Under the pieces are notes generated by a model. That model worked only from the letters and a program-made list of their open reading frames with translations. It had not been told where the DNA came from and searched no databases. From JABDKH01 sp963768565 (GTDB taxonomy: Bacteria; Bacteroidota; Rhodothermia; Rhodothermales; JABDKH01), in the NCBI GenBank assembly GCA_963768565.1, contig CAVYIO010000024.1:62001-126000 (forward strand): DNA of 64,000 nucleotides. The letters are read 5' to 3'. Position 1 is the first letter of the stretch, and each line of letters opens with the position of its first letter. Of the stretch, positions 19,936 to 31,680 are shown in pieces. A program made the position numbers and the translations under genes.

Positions 19936-22900
19936 ATGAAACCGCAACATCCTGTGCTTATTCTGTTGGTGCTTTTCGCCGGACTATCGCTGTTCTCCGG
20001 GGTGACACCTGACATGAAAGATGACTATGATCAGTTGTGGGCCAGGGTAGACTCACTTCAGGAACAGGGACTCCCGAGATCGGCGTGGGAGGTCGTGGAT
20101 CGGATCATTTCTCTGGCGCGTGACGAGCAGAACGATCCGCAACTCTTGAAGGCGTTACTGCATCGGTCCAAGTACGTCGCTGCACTCGAAGAAGACGAGA
20201 TCAATCGGATTGTATCGGATCTGAAGATCGAAATCGAACGGGTGTCGGCATCGTCTTCCGCGGTGCTGCATTCGATCCTCGGTGAAATCTACTGGCGGTA
20301 CTACCAGTCGAATCGCCACACGTATCTGGATCGAACAGCTACGAGCGGCATTGCGGAGGATGATGTTACGACCTGGGACCAGCGCAAGATTGTGGCGGCG
20401 GCGGTCGGCGAATTTGCGCGTTCAGTACAAGACATTTCCACGCTGTCGGCTATTCCGGTCGCGGAGTACATCGTTCTTCTTCAGTCGAACGGTCGCGACA
20501 GAATGCTTCGGCCCACCCTCTACGACTTCCTTGCGCACCGTGCGTTGGACGTGTTCGAGAATTCCGAGGCGGGCCTGGCCGAGCCGCTCGAGCCGTTTCG
20601 CTTCGACGATCCCCGGTTCATGGGAACCGCTGAAGGATTTGTGGGACTGGGGATTGAGAGTCCAGACTCCCTTTCGACGGAGTATCTCGCCATTCGCCTG
20701 TACCAGGATCTGGTCCGGGTTCACCTGACAGATACCGAGCCGGACGCGCTCGTTGATGTCGACCTCGGGCGCCTGGCGTTCGTTCGGAAAGCAAGCACCG
20801 TCGCCGACCGTGATTCAGCCTACGTGGCCCGACTTCGAGAGATGGACGAGCGCTTCAGTGGCCGAAGTGCCGGTACATCGGTTACTCATGCACTGGCATC
20901 GACGCTTGTGTCAGAAGGCTACCGATATGATCCGCTTCGCTCCGATCGCTTCAAGTGGCGACTCAAGGAGGCTTACGATCTTTGTGCAGACGCGATTGGC
21001 CGGTTTTCCGATTCATTCGGGGCAGATCAGTGCGCGGCGCTGCAGTCGTCCATTCGAGAGAAGTCCGCCCAGTTCCAGATCGAGGATGTTGTGACTCCGG
21101 GACAACCGTTCAAACTCCGGCTTCAATATCGCAATGTCGAGAAGATGTTTGTGGCGGTCGTGCCCGTCGACATGCAGGAGATGATGACCGCCAGCTTTCT
21201 GTCGGGTTCGGATCGCGACGAACGGAACGCCAGGCTCATCGCACGGGCGCGCGCGTTCGATGGAGTCTTTGATCTCCCGGGCGATGGAGACTATCAAAGT
21301 CACTCAACGGAGTTGATGATACCGGCCTTGCCAACCGGGCTGTATGCCGCGCTGGTTGGAAGTCACGCCGAATTTCGCCAGGACGGTCAGGCACGCGGCA
21401 TCGTGTACTTTGCTGCGTCAAAACTCGGCATCGTCGAACGGCGCGATGATGACGCGTCGCTGCAGGTCCGGGTTCTCGATCGTGCCCGAGGTGTACCGAT
21501 AGTCGGCGCGACGGTGACGTCGTGGGGCGTCGAGTATGTCGACCGGCGCCGAAATCCCGACAAGTACCAGTCGTTCAAAACGAACGACGACGGTGTCGCC
21601 GATATTTTCCATCAAGATGGCGGGTCGTTCTTTCTGACGGTCGTGCACGGTGGCGACCGGCTTGTGAGCATGGACTGGCGCTACCGGTGGGGTAGCGAGA
21701 ATCCGCAGGTGCCGCAAGACGTGACCAGACTTTTCACGGACAGGGCCATCTACAGGCCGGGCCAGCCGGTGCACTTCAAAGGAATACTCCTCAGGAAGAG
21801 TGGCGAGCGGCATGAAATCCGTGCCGGAGAACGTACTACGGTTCAACTTATTGATCCGAACCGGCGCGAACTGGCGAGTCTCGATCTCGAGTCGAACGAG
21901 TACGGCACGGTCAGCGGAAGGTTTGATGTGCCGACGGGTGCTGGAACCGGCCAGATGACGATTCGAGATGCCGATGGCTCTGTCGGCTTCTCGGTGGAGG
22001 AGTACAAGCGTCCGCGTTTCGAGGTCAGTTTCGACCCGGTGAGGAGTGAAGTGGAACTCGGAAACGAGGTGACGGTGTCGGGGTCGGCTCTGGCGTTCAG
22101 CGGGGCTCCCGTCGATGGCGCAGGCGTGCGGTATCGAGTCACAAGAACCCCCGTGTTTCGTCCGTGGCAATACTGGTGGAGCATCCACCCGCCGCAGGCT
22201 GACGCCGAGATTGCTACAGGCGTGGCCGAGACCGACAGCAAGGGTCACTTCAGCCTGTCGTTCGTTGCAAGACCCGACGACGAGATTCCGCCATCTGCCA
22301 ACCCCATCTTCCGATACAAGGTCGTCGCGGACGTGACGGACTTTGCGGGGGAGACGCGATCAGGTGTGACGTCCGTTCGCGTGGGGTATGCGTCGCTTCT
22401 TCTCGGTATCGAAGGTTCCGAATTTCGGGATCGCGATGCGCTGGAGTCGTTAAAGGTAACCGCCGAAAATGTTGAGGGAACGGCTGTGTCGGCGTCGGGA
22501 CGGCTCGTGATCAGTCGCCTCCGCGGTCCCGCTCGATTGCTTCGGGAAAGACCGTGGCCACAGGTCGATCGGCCCGTGTTGACACCCGATCAGCACAGTG
22601 AGCATTTCCCGATGGACGTGTACGCCAACGAGAACGACCCGGGCACATGGCCGGTCGCAGCGGTGGCTCTGGAGACCGCATTCAACACCGGGGACACGCC
22701 CACAGTGAGTCTGGGCGATGTCAAGAAGTGGCCGTCGGGGGTCTACCGCGTGGAAGCGACGGCGACCGACGCCCGCGGTCGTGAAGTACAGGCGGTGCGG
22801 CTGATTACGCTCTACTCGATCGGGGAGAACCGTCTTCCGCTGAAGAATCTCGACTGGTTTGTTCCGGTCACCGTCTCCGGGGAGCCGGGTGAGACGGCGC

Positions 22901-25900
22901 GCCTGTTGATTGGCTCTGCCGCAAAGGATGTCCCTGTGTTCGTTGAGGTGGAGAAGCGGGGTCGAGTTGTAGAAACGCGCCGGCTGCAGCTTTCGGACTC
23001 CCAGCAGCTGCTGGAATTTCCGATAGAAGAGGATGATCGGGGTAACTTCGCCGTCCACGTCAGCTTCGTACGCCATGGTCGTGCCGTGGTCCACAGCCAG
23101 ACGATCGCGGTTCCGTACACGAACAAACAGCTGACGCTCAAGCTGGAGACATTTCGCGACGAGCTATACCCCGGCCAGGATGAGGAATGGCGCCTCCGAA
23201 TCACAGGTTCGAAGGGAGAGCCAGTCGCCGCCGAGTTGCTGGCTGCGATGTACGACGCATCACTCGACCAGTTTGTCGCCCATGACTGGCGACTCGATCT
23301 CTACCAGAGCCGCACCTCGCGCCTGGGCTGGATGGCAGCGAACGAATGGGGAGCCGTCGGATCGGCAGTCTGGGGGCTGCGGTGGAATCGATCTCGCTCG
23401 GCGCGTCAGCGTAGCTATGACATGCTGAACTGGTTCGGGCTCGATAGATACTTCGGCTACCATCGGCGAGAGCGATCATGGAGCATGTCCGCGCGTACCT
23501 TCCGATGCCATGATGGCTGACGCACGCCGTGATGGAAGCTGGGAAAACGCTTGCGAAGGACGGGGAGGCGGAGTCGCCGCCCGTCGGTGAGGAACCCGTG
23601 GTGTCACAGGCAGGCCCAGTGCGGACGGATTTCAGCGAGACCGCTTTCTTCCTGCCGGACCTGCGCACGGACGAGGATGGCACGATATCGTTCGCCTTCA
23701 CCATACCCGAAGCGCTCACCCGCTGGCGGATGCTGGGTATCGCTCACACCACCGATTTGCGCGTGGGTAGACTTGAGGCGTTCACGGTCACGCGCAAAGA
23801 TCTCATGATCACCGCCAATGCGCCGCGCTTCCTGCGCGAGGGTGACGACCTGCGTTTTGCCGCCAGCGTGCAAAGTCTCGCAGAGGAATCGCTCAGTGGA
23901 ACCGCCCGGTTGTCTCTCTTCGACGCCGTGACCATGCAGCCACTCGACCGCGAGTTCGCTAGCAACAATACCGACCTCGAATTCACGTTGGCTCCGGGCC
24001 AGAGCCAGGGCTTGCGCTGGTCGATCAGCGTTCCGGAGGGCATTGATGCGATCGTCTATCGCGTGACGGCGGATGCCGGCAGTCAATCCGATGGCGAGCA
24101 GAAACCGCTGCCGGTCCTGACCAATCGCATGCTCGTTACAGAAAGCCTGCCGCTCCCCGTTCGGGGGCCCGGGACATATCCGTTTACGTTCAAGCGACTC
24201 CGCGACAACCAGTCGGAAACGCTGCGTCATCATGCGCTGACACTCGAGTATTCTCCCAATCCTGTCTGGTACGCGGTACAGGCGTTGCCATACATGATGG
24301 ATTTTCCTCACGAATGCTCAGAGCAGGTCTTCAGCAGATTGTACGCCAACAGTATCGCGGCGCACATCGTCGAGCAAAACCCACGTATCCAGACCGTCTT
24401 TGACCGGTGGCGTGACCTGGAAGCCGGAGCGCTGCAGTCAAATCTGGAGAAGAACCAGGAGCTGAAGTCGCTTGTCATCGAAGAGACGCCGTGGCTTCTT
24501 GCCGCTCAAGATGAATCGGAGCGCAAACGACGCATCGCGGTGCTTTTTGACTTCGCTCGTATGAGCAACGAACGCGCAACCGCGATTCAGAAGCTTACAG
24601 GTGCCCAACATGGATCGGGTGCGTGGCCGTGGTTCAACGGGATGCGACCGAGTCGGCACATCACGCAGCATATTGTGGCCGGTTTCGGACATCTCAATCG
24701 CCTGGGAATTTTTGATCCCGACAGTGACCCGGCAATGGGTCCGTCGCTTGCACGCGCGGTCGCGTATCTGGATCGCGAAATCAAGGCCGACTACGACGAA
24801 CTCCTGGAGCGAAAGGCAAACCTCAACGAGCGTCACCTGGGATGGCTGCAGATTCACTATCTCTACGCCCGCAGCTTTTTCGGACAGATGGAGATCCCCG
24901 AGGCCAGCCAGCCTGCCGTGACCTACTATCTCGAACAGGCGCGTCGTTTCTGGCTGCAGAACGAGATGTATGGACAGGGGATGATTGCGCTTGCTCTCCA
25001 TCGATGGGGCGACACGAAAATACCCGGAGCGATCATGCGGTCGCTCGCAGAAACCGCCTCGCACTCCGACGAACTCGGTATGTACTGGAAATACAACCGC
25101 GGCTATTTCTGGTACCAGGCGCCGATCGAAACGCAAGCCCTCATGGTGGAGGCCTTTGATGAGATCGATAACAACAGCGCTGCCGTTGCTGATCTGCAGC
25201 TATGGCTTCTCAAGCAGAAGCAGACGCAGGACTGGAAGACAACAAAGGCGACGACCGAGGCCGTGTACGCATTGCTGATGCGGGGGACGCAGCTGCTCGA
25301 CGAGGATTCGCACGTAACGATCAGCGTCGGTGACGAGACCATCGACAGTCGATCCCGACCTGACGCCGAGGAGGGTACGGGTTACTTCACGACGTCATGG
25401 GAAGGCGACGAAATCAGCAGTGACATGGCTACGGTCGAGGTGACCAAAGTCGGACCGGGTCCGGCGTGGGGCGCGCTGTACTGGCAGTACTTCGAACAGC
25501 TCGATCGAATCACTCCGGCGGAGACCCCTTTGAGTATTGAGAAGAAGCTGTTTCGTGAGGAGTCGTCGAACGCAGGACCGGTTTTGAGGCCGCTGGATCA
25601 GATCGATGATCTCGCAACGGGCGACAAGATCGTGGTTCGGGTCATCATCCGCGTGGATCGCGACATGGAGTACGTTCACTTGAAGGATATGCGCGGAGCA
25701 GGTCTCGAGCCCATCAATGTTCTGTCCGGGTATCGTTATAAGGGAGGCCTGGGTTACTACGAGAGCACGCGAGATGCGGCGACCCATTTCTTCATCGGCT
25801 ATCTCCCGAAAGGAACGTATGTTTTCGAGTATCCGCTGCGTGTCAATCTCGCCGGCGACTTCTCGAACGGCATCACGTCGATACAGTCGATGTATGCCCC

Positions 25901-25949
25901 TGAATTCACGTCACACTCTGAAGGCGTGCGGGTGCAGGTCGTGGATTGA
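19936..25949 (+). CDS. Large alpha-2-macroglobulin family protein (broken by two indels)
   Basis: A secreted protein of about 2003 residues after correction. It has a signal peptide (LILLVLFAGLSLFSG) and a long N-terminal region typical of Bacteroidota macroglobulins. The MG2-type hallmark FTDRAIYRPGQPVHFKGIL starts near residue 600. Two +1 shifts near 23508 and 23525 interrupt the Met-rich linker. Downstream, the A2M domain RTDFSETAFFLPDLRTDEDG is intact. The thioester site reads PHECSEQVFSRLYAN, so the Cys and Gln of the CxEQ motif are kept. The C-terminal toroid and receptor-like domains run to 25949. Bacterial A2Ms are thought to trap foreign proteases in the envelope. No pbpC neighbour is present. 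Confidence 0.88.
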
Positions 25950-26003
25950 TCGAAGGACGCAGCGGTGCGATGTTGAACAGCGACTGCGGTGACGAGCGCT
26001 CCG

Positions 26004-27047
<1,044 letters not shown>

Positions 27048-27062
<15 letters not shown>

Positions 27063-27566
27063 ACCGGACCACATCGCGTACTGAGGAAGGATGATGAGGA
27101 TCAGAAAGACGATAGCACCGAGGATAGCGAACACGGTGCCGACTGCCTGGTCGAACTCAAGTAGTCCCAGGCGGCCGAGCAGATAGTGCCAGTCGTGTCC
27201 GGACTTGTTTCCGCCGAGCAGCGGCAGTTGACGGGTCCGCGCGTCGGACGCATACACCGCAATGTTAAGCAGGTTGTGTCCCAGCCAGAACAACGCGATC
27301 TGTGTACCGGTACGGTAGCCGTGTGCGAAGAAGTGCCAGATGAGCAGGCCGGGAAGAACGATCTGCATGATCGTTCCGCCCAGGACACGGATGAACTGCC
27401 CGAAGAATCCGAAGAAGAAATGGCCGGCCTCGTGGATCAGCAGGTCGGCGTTATCCATGAACGTCGACGTCGGGTAGAAGAATACGAAGTAGGCACAGAT
27501 CGGCAACATGATCGCGGAGAGCCACCAGGTACCGAGGTAGTCCTTTATCGTCGTTTTGTCTATCAC
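27048..27566 (-). CDS. Membrane protein with HEAGH motif (M50-like)
   Basis: A 172-residue protein with about four hydrophobic helices. The first helix is followed by NADLLIHEAGHFFFGFFGQF, an HExxH motif at the membrane face, as in M50-type zinc peptidases. A later segment, LGHNLLNIAVYASDARTRQL, contains an Asn/Asp pair that could complete the metal site. It is shorter than a true site-2 protease and has no PDZ domain, so activity is inferred from the motif only. It converges on and overlaps dinB. It is divergent from the FHA-protease gene across about 150 bases. Confidence 0.65.
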
Positions 27567-27719
27567 AGGCTGCTTTTTCCGTGGGCCTTAACTCACGTTA
27601 TCGGTAAAGAGCACCAATGTCGTAAAACAGCGGCGTGTTTGAGTGTGCAGGCCTTCGTAACGTAGTGCGCGGGTATACTAACTCAATAGTCACACGTCTT
27701 CACGTTACACTCCGGGCAT

Positions 27720-29270
27720 ATGCCGAACAGGTCTGATCTCGATACGCCAGCGCTGGTGCTGGATCATATTCTCGGTTCGCGGCGCACCGAACGAAAGCCG
27801 CTGTCCGGTGATACGATAACAATCGGTTCCGAGCCCACTGTCGGGGTGTATCTCCCCTCGTCTGCGTTCCCGGGCGTGCGGCCGCTGCATGCCACGCTCA
27901 CCCGGCAGGGAACGAGCTATGTGATTACGGCACATGAAGGTGCTCCGGTTCGCGTCAACGGTGAGGCGGTGGTTGCCCAGCTCCTCCACCACGGCGATGC
28001 CGTGCGTCTCGGTGACCGGAGCCCGGTTATGCGATTCAGGTCACTCGGTAGCGGATCGGCGACCCACAGGAGCATCGGTGACGTCATGCGAGACTGTCTG
28101 GACGGCGCGCGGCTCGAGCACGACCCGGGTCTGGCGCGCGTGGGTGCGCTTCTTCGCGACGCTCCGGCTCAGATGCTCACGCAGACCTCACCGTTCGTGC
28201 GGCGTAGTCTGGCGATCGCGGTGGCCGTACTATTCGTTGCCGTCGCGTTCCTGGCCTATCGATCGTTCACCCTCGAGAAGAGACTCGAGGCGGCACAGGC
28301 AGGATATTTTGAGGGGATGGACCAGCTCGCTGCTCAGGCCGCAACCGGTGGCACCCTGACGGTCGAGGAACTGGAAGCGGTGGAGGCCCGGATTGACGAA
28401 CGGCTGAACCTCCTCGAGGCTCGCTCTGAGGCGGGGGAGAGAATCATCTCGGAGGCGTCGCGATCCATTGTGCTCATCATGGGTTCGTACGGCTTTGCGC
28501 TGCCGGACGGGAGGCTCCTGCGAATCGTCGTTGCTCCCGACGGCATCCCGATCCATGACTCCGGAGGACACCCTCGCCTTTCTGTAGAGGGCGTCGGCCC
28601 CGTACTGGAAAGCCTCTTTACCGGCACCGCATTTGTCGCGACCGATGACGGACTGCTGCTCACAAATCGGCATGTCGCGCTGCCGTGGGAGTTCAGTTCG
28701 GCTGCTCAGGAGGCGGTCGAGAGAGGTTTCGTCCCCGTGATGCATCGATTGGTCGGTTATCTGCCGGGCATTGCGGAGTCGTTCAACGTCGATCTCGTGA
28801 CGGCCAGCGACGACGCCGATCTGGCCGTGTTGAGGTGCTCCGGTGTGACCGGTCGTGTTCCGTCGCTGCCACTTAGCGATCGGGATTCGACGCCGGGCGA
28901 AAGCGTCTTCTTGCTGGGATACCCGACCGGGATTCGGGCGCTGCTGGCACGCTCGGATCAGGCAATGCTCGACTCGCTTCGAAACGACCGCTCGCTGGAC
29001 TTCTGGACCACGGCCGATCGGCTGTCGGAGTCCGGGCACATCGCTCCTCTGGCAACCAGAGGCATCGTAGGCCAGGTGACCAGGTCCAGCATCGTATATG
29101 ACGCCGAAACCACCCATGGCGGAAGCGGAGGACCGGTCCTCGATCTGACCGGACATGTTCAGGCGATCAACGCGGCCGTCGTTACGGGTTTCGGTGGCTC
29201 AAACCTGGGCGTGCCGGCCGCACATGCTCGCAGTCTACTCTCATCCGTTGACCGATCGGGGTTGCCATGA
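27720..29270 (+). CDS. FHA domain - transmembrane - trypsin-like serine protease
   Basis: A 516-residue protein with an unusual order of domains. Residues about 20-110 form an FHA phosphothreonine-binding fold (ITIGSEPTVGVYLPSS, then VRPLHATLTRQG and VRVNGEAV). One membrane helix lies at about 161-180 (LAIAVAVLFVAVAFLAYRSF), followed by a coiled coil. The trypsin-like domain carries the catalytic triad: His in LLTNRHVALPW, Asp in SDDADLAVLRC and Ser in THGGSGGPVLD. The FHA part should face the cytoplasm and the protease the periplasm, so it may convert a phosphorylation signal into proteolysis. The stop overlaps the start of the next gene (ATGA). Confidence 0.85.
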   Translation: MPNRSDLDTPALVLDHILGSRRTERKPLSGDTITIGSEPTVGVYLPSSAFPGVRPLHATLTRQGTSYVITAHEGAPVRVNGEAVVAQLLHHGDAVRLGDRSPVMRFRSLGSGSATHRSIGDVMRDCLDGARLEHDPGLARVGALLRDAPAQMLTQTSPFVRRSLAIAVAVLFVAVAFLAYRSFTLEKRLEAAQAGYFEGMDQLAAQAATGGTLTVEELEAVEARIDERLNLLEARSEAGERIISEASRSIVLIMGSYGFALPDGRLLRIVVAPDGIPIHDSGGHPRLSVEGVGPVLESLFTGTAFVATDDGLLLTNRHVALPWEFSSAAQEAVERGFVPVMHRLVGYLPGIAESFNVDLVTASDDADLAVLRCSGVTGRVPSLPLSDRDSTPGESVFLLGYPTGIRALLARSDQAMLDSLRNDRSLDFWTTADRLSESGHIAPLATRGIVGQVTRSSIVYDAETTHGGSGGPVLDLTGHVQAINAAVVTGFGGSNLGVPAAHARSLLSSVDRSGLP

Positions 29271-30157
29271 ACAGACGAACGCATTCAGGATTGTGGCTTC
29301 TTGCTTCCATCGTGTTGATGGCGTCCTGTTCATCGCGTCAGAGCGCTGACAACTTGCCGGAAGCCAGATCACACGTACTGATCACGTACAACGTTCGTGT
29401 TGACGTAGCCTCGGACGGTGAACATGCCTGGCCGTATCGGGCGGATCGCGTGGCGGCATTGCTCCGGTTTCACCAGGCCGATATCGCGGGCCTGCAGGAG
29501 GCACAGAAGCATCAGATCGACGACCTGGCGGATCGTCTCCCGGAATATGACTGGTACGGTGTCGGCCGGGACGACGGCGTTGAGGGTGGGGAGTTTGTGC
29601 CCGTTTTCTATCGACGAGACAGGTTTACGCCTGTCGATCGTGGTGCTTTCTGGCTGTCTTCTACGCCGGACTCCGTCGGATCCGTAGGCTGGGATGCCGC
29701 ACTTCCCCGTGTCACGACGTGGGTGCTGATGGAGGACAATCGGGGTCAACGGTTCTATCTCTACAATACGCACTTCGACCACCGGGGAGATACGGCTCGA
29801 GTGGAGTCGGCCAGGTTGCTGCGCCGGATCATCGAATCGAGAGAGTCCGCGGCGCCGGCGATTCTGATGGGGGATTTCAACGCACGCCCCGACGAGGAAC
29901 CGTACGGAGTGATAACGGCATCGACAGGCGGCGCTACTGTACTGAGAGATCTGGCGGCGACGGTGACGGATCCGTATGGTCCGGATCTGACATTCGGCTC
30001 ATTCGAGGTCGGCAAAGAAGAGGACGGCCGTATCGATTACATATTTGCGACGCCCGGTGTAAGCGTGATTCGTGTTGGCGTGCTCACGGACCAGTTGCGC
30101 GGCCATTATCCGTCGGATCATTTACCGGTGCTGGCGGAGATCAAGATGATGAAATAG
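29267..30157 (+). CDS. Endonuclease/exonuclease/phosphatase family lipoprotein
   Basis: A 296-residue EEP-superfamily enzyme. The signal peptide ends in the lipobox LMASC. The catalytic pattern is complete: VLITYNVRVD (Asn), IAGLQEAQKHQ (Glu), LYNTHFDHRGD (His), ILMGDFNARPDEEP (Asp, Asn), DGRIDYIFA (Asp) and HYPSDHLPVLAEI (Asp-His). This group hydrolyses phosphodiesters in nucleic acids, lipids or sugars; this subgroup is common in Bacteroidota and of uncertain substrate. The ATG overlaps the stop of the FHA-protease gene, which implies translational coupling and perhaps a joint envelope role. Confidence 0.9.
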   Translation: MNRRTHSGLWLLASIVLMASCSSRQSADNLPEARSHVLITYNVRVDVASDGEHAWPYRADRVAALLRFHQADIAGLQEAQKHQIDDLADRLPEYDWYGVGRDDGVEGGEFVPVFYRRDRFTPVDRGAFWLSSTPDSVGSVGWDAALPRVTTWVLMEDNRGQRFYLYNTHFDHRGDTARVESARLLRRIIESRESAAPAILMGDFNARPDEEPYGVITASTGGATVLRDLAATVTDPYGPDLTFGSFEVGKEEDGRIDYIFATPGVSVIRVGVLTDQLRGHYPSDHLPVLAEIKMMK

Positions 30158-30188
30158 AAAAAGCCGCGACGGCATGATCGCGGCTTTC
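30158..30188. terminator. Bidirectional hairpin terminator
   Basis: AAAGCCGCGA and TCGCGGCTTT form a 10-bp stem just after the EEP gene stop, with A-rich and T-rich flanks. The following gene is on the minus strand and ends 20 bases away, so the hairpin can serve both transcripts. Confidence 0.85.
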
Positions 30189-30208
30189 TCTACCTCGTGT
30201 CCGCACTG

Positions 30209-30667
30209 TTACCGGTTTCTCTCATGTACATCGGCGAGAGCGGCCCTGGCCATCCGGTTCAGGCGCTCCGAGTTCGCGTGCCGCGTCAACGAATACGCTC
30301 GCTCGAGATATTTCTCGTTACCGATTGCATGTAGTGCGGCAAGAGCCATCATTCGAAAGCCCGCGTGCTGATGATGTTCGTAGATCTCCATGAGCAGCGG
30401 CGCGGAGTCCGCCAGTTGCACACGGTCCGAATGGTTGGTGGCGAAATAGATCACGTTCTGCAGTGACACCTCGTCTACTTGCTCCACGGGCTTGTCGAGC
30501 GTGAGCGTGAGTTGGCTTTCGAGTGCTTTCCACCATGCGGGACTTCTGCGCTCAAGACCGTCCTCGATGTACTGGTTGACGAGCGGTGGGTGGGAGGAGA
30601 CGGGCACCTGCGCAGCAGAGATGCCCGGACCAGTGACCAACAGAAAAGCGGCAACAAATCGTTTCAT
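30209..30667 (-). CDS. Secreted HEAT-like repeat protein, unknown function
   Basis: About 152 residues from ATG 30667, chosen because GAGGTG lies 8 bases upstream. A signal peptide (RFVAAFLLVTGPGISAAQ) is followed by helical repeats: VSLQNVIYFATNHSDRVQL, PLLMEIYEHHQHAGFRMMAL and MARAALADVHERN. These look like HEAT/ARM helices. I do not recognise a specific family. A long upstream region (30668-31026) with two operator-like palindromes may regulate it. Confidence 0.6.
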   Translation of the reverse strand: MKRFVAAFLLVTGPGISAAQVPVSSHPPLVNQYIEDGLERRSPAWWKALESQLTLTLDKPVEQVDEVSLQNVIYFATNHSDRVQLADSAPLLMEIYEHHQHAGFRMMALAALHAIGNEKYLERAYSLTRHANSERLNRMARAALADVHERNR

Positions 30668-31026
30668 AATAAACACCTCTATCTATCACTACAGGGGGAC
30701 TGTCGTTTGCCTCCTGGAGTCGTTTTCTGATGTGGGGTTGAAAGTGAGTCCGTCGAGCCGGTGGGCCGACTGTGACTCGGTGGCGGCCGATACTAAGGCA
30801 AAATCTTCGATCGGTTTCAACCTGGAAGCGCTTCCCTAAGAATTATCTAATTTTGGAAGGGCTTTCATCGCGATTTCTTAACATTACACGAGAGTAGTCT
30901 GGCAGTCCGCGAGCGAAAAGAGGCGCTGCGTGTCAGCAATCGTCGGGGTTTTGGCGCCTGCTAGTCCGGAGCGAACCATAAAACCGGTCTATCGCCCGCC
31001 CCATTATGTAACGCTGCTTGAACCTG
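30668..31026. other. Intergenic region with putative control sites
   Basis: About 360 bases between two minus-strand genes, AT-richer than its surroundings in the middle part. It contains the two operator-like palindromes annotated at 30824-30867. Short open frames here lack protein-like composition. No RNA gene was recognised. Confidence 0.5.
30824..30867. promoter_or_regulatory. Two LacI-family operator-like palindromes
   Basis: GGAAGCGCTTCC (30824-30835) is a perfect 12-bp palindrome. TGGAAGGGCTTTCA (30854-30867) is an imperfect relative. Both resemble the TGNAANCGNTTNCA-like operators of LacI-family repressors. Their centres are 31 bp apart, close to three helical turns. The binding protein is not encoded in the window. 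Confidence 0.45.
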
Positions 31027-31581
31027 TCAGTCACTCTTGCTCCGAGCGGCTCGCGTAAAAGGATGTTCTGTCGTCATCCGCGCAATGATGATGAGAGGAA
31101 AGATGATCCATGCGGCATTCGCGGCTACGACGATGAACGGATACGGCGCGGGATACGCTCCGAAGAACTCCTCACCAAGGATGATGGTGACGTTCGTGAG
31201 CATGACTGAGGCGTATACGACCGCCGGAATACGAATCCACTCCTTTCCGTTTGAAAAAGCGTAGATCCCGACCATGTAGAACGGCCCAAAGAAAAGCGCG
31301 TCAATCCAGCTTGTCATCACCCACCACATGGGCCGCGCCATCAACAGTGGGTCGAAATTCCTGCCCCACCAGTGGGCGAGGTCGATAATCATCGCCGGCG
31401 GCCAGAACGGATACTCGAAATCACTCGTATCCTGGATCAGCAACTGCTCAAGATCGAACGTGTATGTGATGAACACGAGGTTGAACCAGAAGAACCCCAG
31501 AATCAGGAAGTCGATCTTGCGTTCGACAAGGTGAAGGGTTTCTCTCGCGTCCGGACTTGTGCGATTAGCTCGGGAGTTCAA
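31027..31581 (-). CDS. EXPERA / emopamil-binding-like membrane protein
   Basis: A 184-residue four-helix membrane protein. The pattern FFWFNLVFITYTFDLEQLL, then RNFDPLLMARPMWWVMTSW, then FFGPFYMVGIYAFSNGKEW resembles the EXPERA domain of eukaryotic TMEM97, EBP and related sterol-handling proteins. Bacterial members exist but are little studied. The assignment is from pattern memory, so a profile search is needed. It sits alone on the minus strand and is divergent from a lipoprotein gene. Confidence 0.55.
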   Translation of the reverse strand: MNSRANRTSPDARETLHLVERKIDFLILGFFWFNLVFITYTFDLEQLLIQDTSDFEYPFWPPAMIIDLAHWWGRNFDPLLMARPMWWVMTSWIDALFFGPFYMVGIYAFSNGKEWIRIPAVVYASVMLTNVTIILGEEFFGAYPAPYPFIVVAANAAWIIFPLIIIARMTTEHPFTRAARSKSD

Positions 31582-31680
31582 ATTATCGTGTTGGCGGTTG
31601 ATGTGTTAGTTTCAATTCCGGTCGACACGCACGCTGCTGGCCGACACGAGTAGTTCTGCGAAACGGTACGAGAAAATACA

